From: a virus | Length of the DNA stretch: 25,401 bases | Reading direction: 5' to 3' (one strand) | IMG/VR virus record: IMGVR_UViG_3300025108_000348 | Coordinates: 1-25,401 of that record | Shown here: piece after piece, positions 13,379 to 21,408 of the stretch | Numbering within the stretch: position 1 is the first letter of the stretch | How the letters are laid out: each line of letters begins with the position of its first letter | Made by a program: the position numbers and the translations under genes | Notes under the pieces: model-generated | What the model saw: the letters and a program-made list of their open reading frames with translations, nothing else | The model's database searches: none | What the model was told of the DNA's origin: nothing

Positions 13379-15234
13379 TAATAAATCCCCTGTTTTCCAC
13401 GTCTGTTATATGCACGCTGGATAATGCCTTCTACTGCTTTTTTATTCTTAAGAAGAAATTCTGTTCCAGATTGTGTGTCTATTGCTTGTATTGTTATATT
13501 TACCGCTGGTGCTCTACCGCCAATTTGATCCATTGGAGTAATAGTTGCTGGTCCTGTAATAAGTTCTGGTTTTCCACCTTCACCTGCAATACCAAACTTA
13601 CCTGCGCCTAGTGTTCCGCCGTTTGCAAAGAAGCCACCAAACAAACTACCTAATCCGCCACCGCCAAATAGTCCACCTAGCATGCCACCAAGGCCGCCAC
13701 CGCCCATTCCGCCACCGCCAAATACTTGACCTAATATGCCGCCAAATCCACCAGCACCTTGTGACATTGAACCTAGTTTGTTTTGGAAGAAAGTTGCAAA
13801 GTTACTCAAGTCCATTTTACCTGTGTGTAATGCGTTACCTAATGTGCTGGCAAATACTTCTTCAAATGTTTGTGCACCCGTCATTGCTGATTGGTTAACT
13901 TGTGTTGCCATGCTGTTCATTTCACCAACACTTCCAAGCTTCATGTCTTTGAATGAGGCAATAACTGCATCACGTAAGTCTGGAAAAACACTGTTACCAA
14001 CTAAGTAATTCCACATATTATTTGCGCCATCTTTTACGCCGTTATACATACCACTTGCTTTGTTAACAACACCATCTTTCATATCACCAAATGCACCTAC
14101 TGTAGCATCTTTTAATTCTATTGCTTTTTGTTTGATTGCACTTAATGTATCAACAGCTTTTTGGAATACACCAACAACTGCATCAACAATAGTTTTTAAT
14201 CCTTCAAATCCTGCTTGTAGCGCCGGTAATGCAATCTCATAGACAGTTTTCATTATCTCCCACATGCTAGTGGCAACATCAACAATAAACTGGAATGCTT
14301 CTTTTAATAATGGTAACCAATCATCAACCAATGGTTGAATCTTTTCTGCTATAAATCCTAATGCTTCAAATAGTTTTGTCATTATTGGAACAATTACTTC
14401 TGTAAGTAATGTTCCTATCAATTCAAATACAGGTTGTAAATTACTGATTGCTGTTTGAACCTTTTCAATAATAGCAGGCATGTTTGCTAATATCTTTTCA
14501 CTTAGATCCAATAACATTGGCATCAATGGTTCAATTGCATCAGTCATCATTTGACCCAGGCCTTCTTTCAAGCGTCCAATGTTGTCATTGAATGCTTCTG
14601 CCTGTTCAGCTGCTTCTAATGGAATAATGTTTGTGTTTTCTGCAACATCATCAAGTGTTGCTTGTAAATCTTCAGCACTTTCATTCATGCTGGCAAACTG
14701 TTGTTGAATTAATGGACCTGCACGTCCACCAACAACTTTTGCAAAATCTTCTGTTGTAATCTTGCCTTCATTTAAGGCATTCATCATTTCTTGTAATAGA
14801 TCTGGACCTGACTTCAAATTGCCATTCAAGTCTAATATACTATCACCAAGTTTGTCAGTAACAGCGGCAAATGATTTTTGTCCTTCTGTTCCTGCTTTTA
14901 ATCTGCTTGTGGTTTGAAGCATAGCTCTATCAAATGTAGCAGCATCAATACCTGCTTCATTCATAGCTTGTTTCATTACTTGGAAGCCTTCAAATGCTTC
15001 CCCACTCATTGCTGATCCGGCTGCTCTTGCACTCTTGGCCAAGTCATCCATTGCTGTAATTTTATCACCAACAATTTTAACCGCGCCTAAGGCAGCAAAA
15101 GCGGCACCTGCCGCCCCCATTGCAACCTTAAATTTATTGGCACTTCCTGTAAGCCCGCCAAGTCCGCCTGAGATCTTGTTAATTGATCCACTTGCGTTGT
15201 CCTTGGCGTTAATATTAATATTATAATCTGCCAT
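13378..15234 (-). CDS. Tail tape measure protein, 618 aa
   Basis: ATG at 15232-15234 shares a base with the preceding stop (TAATG). N-terminal MADYNININAKDNASGSINKISGGLGGL is the classic tape-measure start. A helical region follows, then long hydrophobic helices around residues 240-390 (IIEKVQTAISNLQPVFELIG, LTEVIVPIMTKLF, MWEIMKTVYEIALPALQAGF) that are thought to enter the membrane during DNA delivery. Residues about 500-560 are glycine-rich (GGGGMGGGGLGGMLGG) and the C-terminus has FANGGTLGAGKFGIAGEGGKPELI, typical of Gram-negative siphophages. At about 1.5 Angstrom per residue it implies a tail of about 90 nm. Position after the frameshifted chaperone genes confirms the call. Confidence 0.92.
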   Translation of the reverse strand: MADYNININAKDNASGSINKISGGLGGLTGSANKFKVAMGAAGAAFAALGAVKIVGDKITAMDDLAKSARAAGSAMSGEAFEGFQVMKQAMNEAGIDAATFDRAMLQTTSRLKAGTEGQKSFAAVTDKLGDSILDLNGNLKSGPDLLQEMMNALNEGKITTEDFAKVVGGRAGPLIQQQFASMNESAEDLQATLDDVAENTNIIPLEAAEQAEAFNDNIGRLKEGLGQMMTDAIEPLMPMLLDLSEKILANMPAIIEKVQTAISNLQPVFELIGTLLTEVIVPIMTKLFEALGFIAEKIQPLVDDWLPLLKEAFQFIVDVATSMWEIMKTVYEIALPALQAGFEGLKTIVDAVVGVFQKAVDTLSAIKQKAIELKDATVGAFGDMKDGVVNKASGMYNGVKDGANNMWNYLVGNSVFPDLRDAVIASFKDMKLGSVGEMNSMATQVNQSAMTGAQTFEEVFASTLGNALHTGKMDLSNFATFFQNKLGSMSQGAGGFGGILGQVFGGGGMGGGGLGGMLGGLFGGGGLGSLFGGFFANGGTLGAGKFGIAGEGGKPELITGPATITPMDQIGGRAPAVNITIQAIDTQSGTEFLLKNKKAVEGIIQRAYNRRGKQGIY

Positions 15235-15443
15235 TAGTTCATCCTTTTATTTTGTTGCTGATACTGGTATTCATAATATTTAGCCCAGCCCTGCAACTCT
15301 AGTGTGCTTACATTGTGCAGGATCCATTCTACACTTTGTCCTATTTCTCCAGCAATTTTGAAGAGCAAGAGTGTATCAAGATCCTCTGTTAGTTTCCCAA
15401 GGTGCCGTTTGCTGCGTCCTTGGCCGCATTTAATTCTGTGCAA
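15234..15443 (-). CDS. Tail assembly chaperone T-type extension, entered by -1 frameshift
   Basis: This frame has no ATG; the only possible start is TTG at 15441-15443 without a ribosome-binding site, so it is probably translated only as a fusion. Ribosomes slipping on GGGAAAC (15392-15398) continue as LTEDLDTLLLFKIAGEIGQS to the stop at 15234-15236, giving a fusion of about 164 residues (112 + 52). VEWILHNVSTLELQGWAKYYEY matches the common T-domain pattern with a conserved Trp near the end. Location between the major tail genes and the tape measure is as in lambda (gpG-gpGT). Confidence 0.8.
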   Translation of the reverse strand: MHRIKCGQGRSKRHLGKLTEDLDTLLLFKIAGEIGQSVEWILHNVSTLELQGWAKYYEYQYQQQNKRMN

Positions 15444-15727
15444 ACACGGATGATAATATTAGGATCAACTTCACGCATCAGCACATCTTTGTCTGCTTGC
15501 TTGAATAACTTTTTACCATCTTTGTCTAATGCTTTTTGAATTAATGTTTCTACCAATGCGGCAACTAATTCACCTTTTGCATGTAATTCAAGAACTTTTT
15601 GTTCTTGTGCAAATGTTGATACATTCTTAAAATAGACTGTTGTTTCCCATTCAGGAACTTCAATACTATTAAGTTCTCCTGCTAGTTGGTCTCTAAAATG
15701 ACCTTTTGCTTTATTTAATACGCTCAT
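15389..15727 (-). CDS. Tail assembly chaperone, G-type, 112 aa
   Basis: ATG at 15725-15727 with CAAGGAAAAGATAATT upstream. MSVLNKAKGHFRDQLAGELNSIEVPEWETTVYFKNVSTFAQEQKVLEL is the usual opening of Gram-negative phage chaperones (a conserved substrate-like VPEWETTVYFK). It ends in AAKDAANGTLGN next to the slip site. G and the G-T fusion together hold the tape measure and recruit major tail protein. The gene is two bases from its upstream neighbour. Confidence 0.85.
   Translation of the reverse strand: MSVLNKAKGHFRDQLAGELNSIEVPEWETTVYFKNVSTFAQEQKVLELHAKGELVAALVETLIQKALDKDGKKLFKQADKDVLMREVDPNIIIRVCTELNAAKDAANGTLGN
15392..15398 (-). promoter_or_regulatory. Programmed -1 frameshift site GGGAAAC
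   Basis: Minus-strand heptamer G GGA AAC, in the zero frame of the upstream gene, lies immediately before its TAA stop (15389-15391). It satisfies the X XXY YYZ rule and differs from lambda GGGAAAG by the last base. The -1 frame is open from upstream through to 15234. The adjacent stop codon would itself favour slippage. Confidence 0.85.
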
Positions 15728-15729
15728 AA

Positions 15730-16026
15730 TTATCTTTTCCTTGTTGTTGTTTTGCGTAGAGCTACCTCAACTATCCCGTTGGGTGCTTGTCTACTTGTTT
15801 TTTCTGAATCCAATACTCCAATGTATGGGACTGTGTTTTTTGCCAATGGGGCAATCTTTCTTCCGTTCATTCCACGGAAAACATTTTGCCAACCTTGACG
15901 GGCTCTACCTGTATCAATTGGAGTGGTAGCACGTAGGTTTGCAACTAAATCACGTGAAAAAGCGGACAAGTCTTTGGATACTTCTGCATACAGTTCTTTT
16001 TTAATTCCTGCTTGTGTCTGAGCCAT
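15730..16026 (-). CDS. HK97 gp10-like head-tail protein, 98 aa
   Basis: ATG at 16024-16026 preceded by AAAAAAGGACAAGTTA. The motif block TTPIDTGRARQGWQN followed by NTVPYIGVLDSEKTSRQAPNGIV matches the HK97 gp10-like family (PVDTGRLR...YA..LEYGT..PAP). It is a joining protein between capsid and tail in most siphophages. Here it is found after the major tail protein, not before it as usual. No sign of truncation. Confidence is good for family, moderate for exact role. Confidence 0.78.
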   Translation of the reverse strand: MAQTQAGIKKELYAEVSKDLSAFSRDLVANLRATTPIDTGRARQGWQNVFRGMNGRKIAPLAKNTVPYIGVLDSEKTSRQAPNGIVEVALRKTTTRKR

Positions 16027-16044
16027 TAACTTGTCCTTTTTTCT

Positions 16045-16416
16045 TTAAGATGCAGTTGTAAGTGGACCGTCACCTGTAAATGACAAAGATGTAGTAATCA
16101 TATCTTCAACACCTACAGCGGTTTCTACTGAAGTAACAATTGCATTACCTGTATAGGTAGTAGTTCCTGCTATTTCATAAGCAACCAATGACACTTCTGC
16201 GCCAATAACTGGGTATGTTTCAGTTGTGTCAAACACAGCTTCCGCTGTTCCTTCCCAACTTGCCATACCTGGTTTGATGCATTTCCACTCAGCACCCATG
16301 TAAGATGCTTCAATTGTTTCTGCGTTTTGTGTAATAGTCCATGCAGTTAATTGAGCCACGTTTGTGGATCCACCATCAACTGACAAAGCACCATTTTTTC
16401 CTGATATACATGCCAT
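16045..16416 (-). CDS. Major tail (tube) protein, 123 aa
   Basis: ATG at 16414-16416; AAAGGAGATATTAC is a strong ribosome-binding site, as expected for an abundant protein. MACISGKNGALSVDGGSTNVAQLTAWTITQNAETIEAS and MGAEWKCIKPGMASWEGTAEAVFDTTE are typical of short TP901-like / small major tail proteins, which start with a substrate of beta strands, and VEDMITTSLSFTGDGPLTT is the usual C-terminal strand. The size (123 residues) matches the compact tube fold. It lies before the chaperones and tape measure. Confidence 0.85.
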   Translation of the reverse strand: MACISGKNGALSVDGGSTNVAQLTAWTITQNAETIEASYMGAEWKCIKPGMASWEGTAEAVFDTTETYPVIGAEVSLVAYEIAGTTTYTGNAIVTSVETAVGVEDMITTSLSFTGDGPLTTAS

Positions 16417-16428
16417 GTAATATCTCCT

Positions 16429-16869
16429 TTATGTATTATTTAATTGGTAACAATATTCTACAGTGAATATTATTCCACAACTTGCAAAAGGGGCACTTTC
16501 ACCCGTTGTGATAGTTTCAACTCTCGTGAGCCTAATATCTTCTACAGTTGAGTCTAGACTTCTATCTTCCATTAGTGTGTTTTCAATAGCTTCTACGGCA
16601 ATATTTCTTTGCGTATCACGTTCTCTTCCACCCACTACTAGCACAATGCTGACTTCCATTAACCCTTTACGCATTAACCCATCTGAACCCATTGACATAG
16701 TAATATCTTCAATTTCTTCATTTGTGGTTTCAATGTAAACGGCTGGAAAGGCAGTTGCGGCAAGTTCTTCAATCACAATAGGATCTCTTTGAACTACACC
16801 AAGTTTCACACTGCGTTGCGCCTTAAGACGCTCAACTATTTCTACTAATATATCTTCTCTGCGTGCCAT
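16429..16869 (-). CDS. Tail completion / terminator-like protein, 146 aa
   Basis: ATG at 16867-16869 shares a base with the preceding stop (TAATG). MARREDILVEIVERLKAQRS is an N-terminal helix; PAVYIETTNEEIED, GLMEVSIVLVVGGRERDTQRNIAVEAIENTL and IIFTVEYCYQL follow the alpha/beta pattern of tail terminators (gpU / HK97 gp10-region proteins). It probably caps the tail tube at the head end. Assignment is by pattern and by its place just before the major tail protein. Confidence 0.65.
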   Translation of the reverse strand: MARREDILVEIVERLKAQRSVKLGVVQRDPIVIEELAATAFPAVYIETTNEEIEDITMSMGSDGLMRKGLMEVSIVLVVGGRERDTQRNIAVEAIENTLMEDRSLDSTVEDIRLTRVETITTGESAPFASCGIIFTVEYCYQLNNT

Positions 16870-17285
16870 TATCTATACAACCTATTTTGACTTACTTGCT
16901 TGACATCTGAGTTGTCAATAGTTCCGTCATCTTCAAAATCATATTTTATTCCTACACCAAATTGTAGTTCCCATTCTTCAGTGAACCTATCTTTATAAAA
17001 AGATAATTGTTCTCTGTAGGGATCACCTTCTGGTCTGAATGTAGATAACCTTGGCAGAATATAGCCATACAAGGCTTGATATACTGTAGTTTTAGTCCAC
17101 TGTGCTTCAACTAATTTACTACTGTCAAATTCACTACGGCTATAGAACTTGTTCCACCATTTGAATTGAATCATGTTGATAACATCAGTCTGTGCTTTGG
17201 CCAGTTCTTCTGTCCAATCATCAACTCCTTGTTGGAAAACTTCTGGAGCGTATTCTTCTAAATTTGTATTTGTAGCAAATGCCAT
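16869..17285 (-). CDS. Head-tail connector protein, 138 aa
   Basis: ATG at 17283-17285 with CAGGAGAAGAAA upstream. Sequence MAFATNTNLEEYAPEVFQQGVDDWTEELAKAQTDVINMIQ is a helical start as in head-tail adaptors (gp6 / DUF-type 'head completion'); the C-terminal half has RPEGDPYREQLSFYKDRFTEEW. The gene follows the major capsid gene directly. Such proteins bind below the portal. Family match is by position and helical content rather than a diagnostic motif. Confidence 0.65.
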   Translation of the reverse strand: MAFATNTNLEEYAPEVFQQGVDDWTEELAKAQTDVINMIQFKWWNKFYSRSEFDSSKLVEAQWTKTTVYQALYGYILPRLSTFRPEGDPYREQLSFYKDRFTEEWELQFGVGIKYDFEDDGTIDNSDVKQVSQNRLYR

Positions 17286-17344
17286 TTTCTTCTCCTGTAA
17301 AATAACTGGAGCAGTTGCCCACTCCAGTTTGCTTTAAGCTATAA

Positions 17345-18193
17345 TTAAGCTGTTCCTACAACTACACCACGTGATGCGTCAAGGACTGAAACACCAAATG
17401 CTGCTGAAGCAACAATGTCATTACCTACAGCTGCTGCTCTGCGTTCTACTTCTAAGTTTACGCCGCCTTGCATTGCCATTCTTAGAGCGTCTTGTGAGAA
17501 CACTGCAAAGTTTGGAGTTGTAAGACCTGTGTTACCTGCGTCAAAGTGTGAAGATACATAACATGGAACGCCTGCAATCATACCAATGAAACCAGTTCTC
17601 ATTGCTGCGTTTTGTGTTTCACCACCTGCAAAAGCTGATGAACCAATTTTTTCCATAAAGTCTTTGTAAGAAGTTGCTGCAACTATACAGTTAAGAGCAC
17701 CTGTTTCACCGTTAGCACGGATTGTTCCAATTGCATCATAAAGGTCAGTTAACAAGTCAGATGATGGAGCTACTGCTGTGCCTAAGCCTGTGCCAATTGC
17801 TACTGAAACTTGCTTGTCAACTTCTGCTGCAATTGCGTTACCCATAACTCTACCCATTTCAGATGGATCAATTCCACCTAAGTCACGTAGGACTGTGCGT
17901 GCTGCAATCAAGTCTAAGTTGATTGATTTTTTAGTGTTAGTTGGAAGCGTTGAAGCAAAGTCTGCCTCAATTTCTTGTGTTCCGTCACCGTTGTTTGTTA
18001 CTACTGTTGCGTCTACTGAACCCATAACAGCCACTTGTGCTGATGCTGAGCCTGCCGCCACTGATACTGATGGGATGATTAATCCTGGTAGGTATAGTGA
18101 GTTTTCTTGTGCAGCAAATACTGTTGCTGCTTGTGTAGGGACCATTAAAGCGTCTAAGTTGATGCCTGATCCATATTCATTTGCGTATGCCAT
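17345..18193 (-). CDS. Major capsid protein, 282 aa
   Basis: ATG at 18191-18193; TAAAAGGAAAATATT is a strong ribosome-binding site. Fits the HK97-fold phage capsid class with no delta domain: N-terminal MAYANEYGSGINLDALMVPTQ, a beta-rich alanine-glycine middle (SVAAGSASAQVAVMG), a spine helix block EMGRVMGNAIAAEVDKQVSVAIG, and GALNCIVAATSYKDFMEKIG, then a closing FGVSVLDASRGVVVGTA. Its place directly downstream of the scaffold and upstream of the connector confirms the call. Alanine/glycine-rich composition and higher GC than neighbours fit a highly expressed protein. Confidence 0.88.
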   Translation of the reverse strand: MAYANEYGSGINLDALMVPTQAATVFAAQENSLYLPGLIIPSVSVAAGSASAQVAVMGSVDATVVTNNGDGTQEIEADFASTLPTNTKKSINLDLIAARTVLRDLGGIDPSEMGRVMGNAIAAEVDKQVSVAIGTGLGTAVAPSSDLLTDLYDAIGTIRANGETGALNCIVAATSYKDFMEKIGSSAFAGGETQNAAMRTGFIGMIAGVPCYVSSHFDAGNTGLTTPNFAVFSQDALRMAMQGGVNLEVERRAAAVGNDIVASAAFGVSVLDASRGVVVGTA

Positions 18194-18218
18194 AATATTT
18201 TCCTTTTATATTATAAAA

Positions 18219-18905
18219 TTAAACTTTGCCTTGCATTTTCATCTTTTTATAGATTTCTCTATGCTCAGGCTTGTTCATGTCAAGTTGTGCTAAATCAAAA
18301 TCTTTTTGATCAGCGTTAATTGTATTACCCGTAGAGCCTGCACCACTTGGGCCTGCACTCTTAAAATACTGGTTACTTGATAGGAACTCTTCAACTAAAT
18401 GGTGAACATTCATAGGATCAGCTGAATCCGTATATCTTTGTTTACCTTCTTTGTCAGTAACTATTACATTACCTTCTGTATCTAGTTTAATGCTCTTTCT
18501 CAATAGTTGAGCCACGTGATCAGGCGCAACACTTTTGGCTTTAGATGCCGCATCAATTAATGCACCATCAATTTTGATTGTCTCAAGTTCAGTTCTAAGT
18601 CTCAGAATTTCTCCTTCTGACTTTTCTTTCTGCTTCTTAAGAACACCATTAAAGTCTTCCTTCTTAATCAGTTGCTCTTCCTCAATCTGCTCTTTCAAGC
18701 CTTTGAGTGCTTTGTATTCATCCACGTCAACATTTTCATATTTCTTGTTAACTTGGGCAACACGTTTGCCAATTAATTCATTTACTTCTTCTTGAGTAAA
18801 TGTTTTAGTGGCTTCAACCTGGGATTCTATATTTTGGCCTGTTTCTGTATCCCCAGTGTCTACAGTGTCAGTTTGTGTTTCCACGCCATGAGTTTCAATT
18901 GTCAT
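18219..18905 (-). CDS. Capsid scaffolding protein, 228 aa
   Basis: ATG at 18903-18905 with AAAAGGAATATTGAC upstream. Acidic N-terminus (ETHGVETQTDTVDTGDTETGQ), a TFTQEEVNELIGKRVAQVNKKY block characteristic of phage scaffolds, a charged coiled coil (residues about 65-110, KGLKEQIEEEQLIKKEDF and GEILRLRTELETI), and a basic C-terminal tail (EHREIYKKMKMQGKV), which usually binds capsid. It guides procapsid assembly and is then lost. No protease is seen, so it is probably released intact or cut by an unknown enzyme. Confidence 0.88.
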   Translation of the reverse strand: MTIETHGVETQTDTVDTGDTETGQNIESQVEATKTFTQEEVNELIGKRVAQVNKKYENVDVDEYKALKGLKEQIEEEQLIKKEDFNGVLKKQKEKSEGEILRLRTELETIKIDGALIDAASKAKSVAPDHVAQLLRKSIKLDTEGNVIVTDKEGKQRYTDSADPMNVHHLVEEFLSSNQYFKSAGPSGAGSTGNTINADQKDFDLAQLDMNKPEHREIYKKMKMQGKV

Positions 18906-18935
18906 GTCAATATTCCTTTTATTAAGTTAGGGTTG

Positions 18936-18950
18936 GATGCAATATGCATC
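18936..18950. promoter_or_regulatory. Perfect hairpin GATGCA-ATA-TGCATC
   Basis: Six-base arms around a 3-base centre, in the 80-base gap between the F-like head gene and the scaffold gene. No U-run follows it, so it is not a usual terminator. It could be an mRNA processing or stability element ahead of the scaffold and capsid genes. Confidence 0.4.
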
Positions 18951-18963
18951 TACTTATATATTT

Positions 18964-18988
18964 CTATATACGTTTATTTATCCTTTTA
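18964..18988 (-). promoter_or_regulatory. AT-rich late-gap motif, copy 2
   Basis: The minus strand reads TAAAAGGATAAATAA then ATATAG, starting at the stop codon of the F-like gene. The 15-base block is identical to that at 21394-21408. No start codon follows, so it is not serving as an ordinary ribosome-binding site. It precedes the scaffold and capsid genes and may be a late promoter element. Confidence 0.35.
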
Positions 18989-19846
18989 CTCTTCTTCAAA
19001 GTTTTCTACAGGCACCCAATAGTGTTGGCAGTTGTATCCACCACGCACTACATACGGATCACCAGGCTCTTTTCCTGCCCAAGTTTCTCCATTCCAGATG
19101 TTCTGTATTTCTTCATCAGTCATTTGTAATCCCAACATACTTCTGCAAAATGGTCTTGATGTTGCCATCAATCCACCAGCATATTCAAAGCGTTCAATCT
19201 TCTGACGCTTTGCTCTGCTTTTTGCAAATGTTCCGTTGTAACTACCTACAACACTTTCTGCTTTTGTGCTCAACAACGTTGCTAATGCAGCCGCTGTGTT
19301 TACATCTCCTGGTAATTTACGTTTAATTTGTGCTACAAGATCTGCGTGTTGAGCTCCTGTTGCCTTACGTAATTTACGTTGCAGTTTCTTTACTTCAGGA
19401 TTATTAGAATCCATATGGACTCCGCTAATTCTTCCACGCACTTGATTAACCAAAGCCGCTGTAGTTACACCAGCAACTGTGGCAAGCACGGCTGTCTTAA
19501 TTACATCTTCACTAGCACTGTTGACAGTGTTAGCTAATTCATCTTGTGAACTTTGTAGTAATGCACTTTCTGCCACATAGTCTGCAGGTTCAACTGGCAA
19601 ACTACTTTGGTCTAATAAGTCTGTGCTTACATCTCTTAAACTGTTTGCACTGGCACGCACACTTTCAGCATGACGTCCAAATGCTTGATTTATCTGTGGT
19701 CTCAAAGCCTCAACTGGTAGACCTTGGGATACCAGTTCCGCTACTTCTGACTCTAATGCTTTAGCATTGTCAAACACACCAGCTTGAACTTCTTCTAATG
19801 TATTCTCCAAAACTTTGTCATGTTTTTTAACATTGAACTTTGCCAT
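18986..19846 (-). CDS. F-like minor head / head morphogenesis protein, 286 aa
   Basis: ATG at 19844-19846, five bases from the portal stop; GAAGGATAAAC is its ribosome-binding site. The chain is mostly helical (NALRDVSTDLL, QSSQDELANTVNSASEDVI), and residues about 233-280 carry the phage Mu F-type C-terminal signature: TSRPFCRSMLGLQMTDEEIQN, then GGYNCQHYWVPV. Cys239 and the NCQH pair match the conserved cysteine and histidine residues. Such proteins are minor components bound at the portal vertex and may be ejected. Position after the portal is standard. Length is normal. Confidence 0.8.
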   Translation of the reverse strand: MAKFNVKKHDKVLENTLEEVQAGVFDNAKALESEVAELVSQGLPVEALRPQINQAFGRHAESVRASANSLRDVSTDLLDQSSLPVEPADYVAESALLQSSQDELANTVNSASEDVIKTAVLATVAGVTTAALVNQVRGRISGVHMDSNNPEVKKLQRKLRKATGAQHADLVAQIKRKLPGDVNTAAALATLLSTKAESVVGSYNGTFAKSRAKRQKIERFEYAGGLMATSRPFCRSMLGLQMTDEEIQNIWNGETWAGKEPGDPYVVRGGYNCQHYWVPVENFEEE

Positions 19847-19848
19847 GT

Positions 19849-21330
19849 TTATCCTTCATGTGTGTAACCTTGTTCAAGAAGCAACAAATGTTCTGCTTCT
19901 GATTCTACAATTACACTTTTCCCTGTGCGTGGATCTACCATCACGTGTGTTTCAAACTCTTCAGTTGAATTCATGTCTGCAAGTATTTCACTTTGCAATT
20001 CTGCATCATCTACAGTTAGTGCAACAATTTGTCTGCTAATCTCATCTTGGAACTTAGCGTTTGTAACACCTGAACTGCGTGTTTTCATTAAGAAGTCTAG
20101 TTCTAAATGTTCATCTCTCATGTCAAATGTTTCTGGATATTCTAAACTAAAGTCTTCTGGCATACCTAATGCTTGCCAATCTAACCAAGTAATCCACATT
20201 TGATATTCTGTTTCTTTGAGTGTGTCAGCCATGTCTGATAGCTTTGCATTTAATAACTGACGCTCTACTTGGAGTGCTGTTCCTGACATAGGTGAACCTG
20301 TTGTAGCCTGAATGGCACTTGTATGCGTCATGCGTTGAATTGATTGCACACTGTTTGCTATTGCTTTTAGTATACTATCTGTTGTTGATAGACTTGGTGA
20401 AAGCAGATAAGGTTTCAATCCTGGATCAACGCTTTCATCTAAGTTAAGAACACTGCCTGCACCAGCAACTGCGTCAGTTGAAGTTGGTTTCACTAGTGTA
20501 GGATGTGAACTAATTCTTAAATGTTGTTCAATTTCACTTGCACAATTGTAAATGAATTTCTGTTGGTTAGCCACGTCTGCAACTAAACTAATTCCCACAC
20601 CTTTTGTAGGGCTTTTTAATGGAGCATGGAATATAAATGGAATGTAACCCAATGGATTCTCATGTTCTTCATAGCTTTCAATAGCACGGTAATCACCAGT
20701 GTTGGAATCTTTGCTTACTTTGTATTTGTGAACACTATCTTTATACCAACAAGTAAATGTAACATATTGATCATTTTCTGATTCTCTTACTTTGATATAT
20801 TCCAATTGCATTTTGCCTGCAATGTTTCTTTCCCAATAAAAATCTAAAACGTTTTGAGGAGTATACATTGCTGCATAAGCACGGATACCTAATTGAATTG
20901 CTTCAGCTTCTGTTTCTACTTTGTAACTTGGTTTGTCTACTAGTATCCAAGTTGATCCATGCACCATTGCCAAATCATTTGCATTCTTTAAGAAACTGTC
21001 TAGACTTTGTCCTTCTTGGTCAGTGTCATACAACCAGGCATTTACCAATGGATTGTTAATTAATAATCCAATATCACGCTTAGGTAATGTTCTGAACAAG
21101 AAGCTACGGTAAATGTCTACAGTAGTTTGCACATGGTTATCTAATGGAGTAGAGTTTAATCTCTTTCCATACTGGTCACCAGGCGCTTGATTTTCACCAA
21201 TGTATTGTGTTAAATAACTACCACTCTTATACAATTCACCACCCACGTATGATTTGTAATGATAGTTGGCCTGTTTTGCTACATCACTGTAACTTGGATG
21301 CGTTTGTTCTAATTGTTCTAATGTCAACAT
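19849..21330 (-). CDS. Portal protein, 493 aa
   Basis: A longer frame starts at 21363, but I choose ATG 21328-21330 (MLTLEQLEQTHPSYSDV) because AAAGGAAAATATAATT lies in front, whereas nothing precedes the first ATG. The protein has the portal order: N-terminal wing with DVYRSFLF-like TTVDIYRSFLFRTLPKRD, a NDLAMVHGSTWILVDKP segment, a KGVGISLVADVANQQKFIYNCASEIE stem region and a long helix with GSPMSGTALQVERQLLNAKLSDMADTL. The dodecameric portal forms the DNA channel and binds terminase. It follows the large terminase. Confidence 0.9.
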   Translation of the reverse strand: MLTLEQLEQTHPSYSDVAKQANYHYKSYVGGELYKSGSYLTQYIGENQAPGDQYGKRLNSTPLDNHVQTTVDIYRSFLFRTLPKRDIGLLINNPLVNAWLYDTDQEGQSLDSFLKNANDLAMVHGSTWILVDKPSYKVETEAEAIQLGIRAYAAMYTPQNVLDFYWERNIAGKMQLEYIKVRESENDQYVTFTCWYKDSVHKYKVSKDSNTGDYRAIESYEEHENPLGYIPFIFHAPLKSPTKGVGISLVADVANQQKFIYNCASEIEQHLRISSHPTLVKPTSTDAVAGAGSVLNLDESVDPGLKPYLLSPSLSTTDSILKAIANSVQSIQRMTHTSAIQATTGSPMSGTALQVERQLLNAKLSDMADTLKETEYQMWITWLDWQALGMPEDFSLEYPETFDMRDEHLELDFLMKTRSSGVTNAKFQDEISRQIVALTVDDAELQSEILADMNSTEEFETHVMVDPRTGKSVIVESEAEHLLLLEQGYTHEG

Positions 21331-21384
21331 AATTATATTTTCCTTTATAAAGGTAGTCATCACAATAATGATCAGTTATTGCTG

Positions 21385-21408
21385 CTATATCAGTTATTTA
21401 TCCTTTTA
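21385..21408 (-). promoter_or_regulatory. AT-rich late-gap motif, copy 1
   Basis: Minus strand: TAAAAGGATAAATAA (21394-21408), starting at the stop codon of the large terminase gene, then ATATAG (21385-21390). The 15-base part is identical to copy 2 at 18974-18988. No start codon follows at ribosome-binding distance. It lies before the portal gene. Could be a promoter element or an mRNA processing site. Confidence 0.35.

Noticed and set aside
13611-14242. Several plus-strand frames opposite the tape measure and other structural genes
   Set aside because: They are shadows of the minus-strand genes, low in complexity, without ribosome-binding sites.
15234-15443. Independent 69-residue gene with TTG start
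   Set aside because: No ribosome-binding site, and the frame overlaps a good -1 slip site; treated as frameshift extension.
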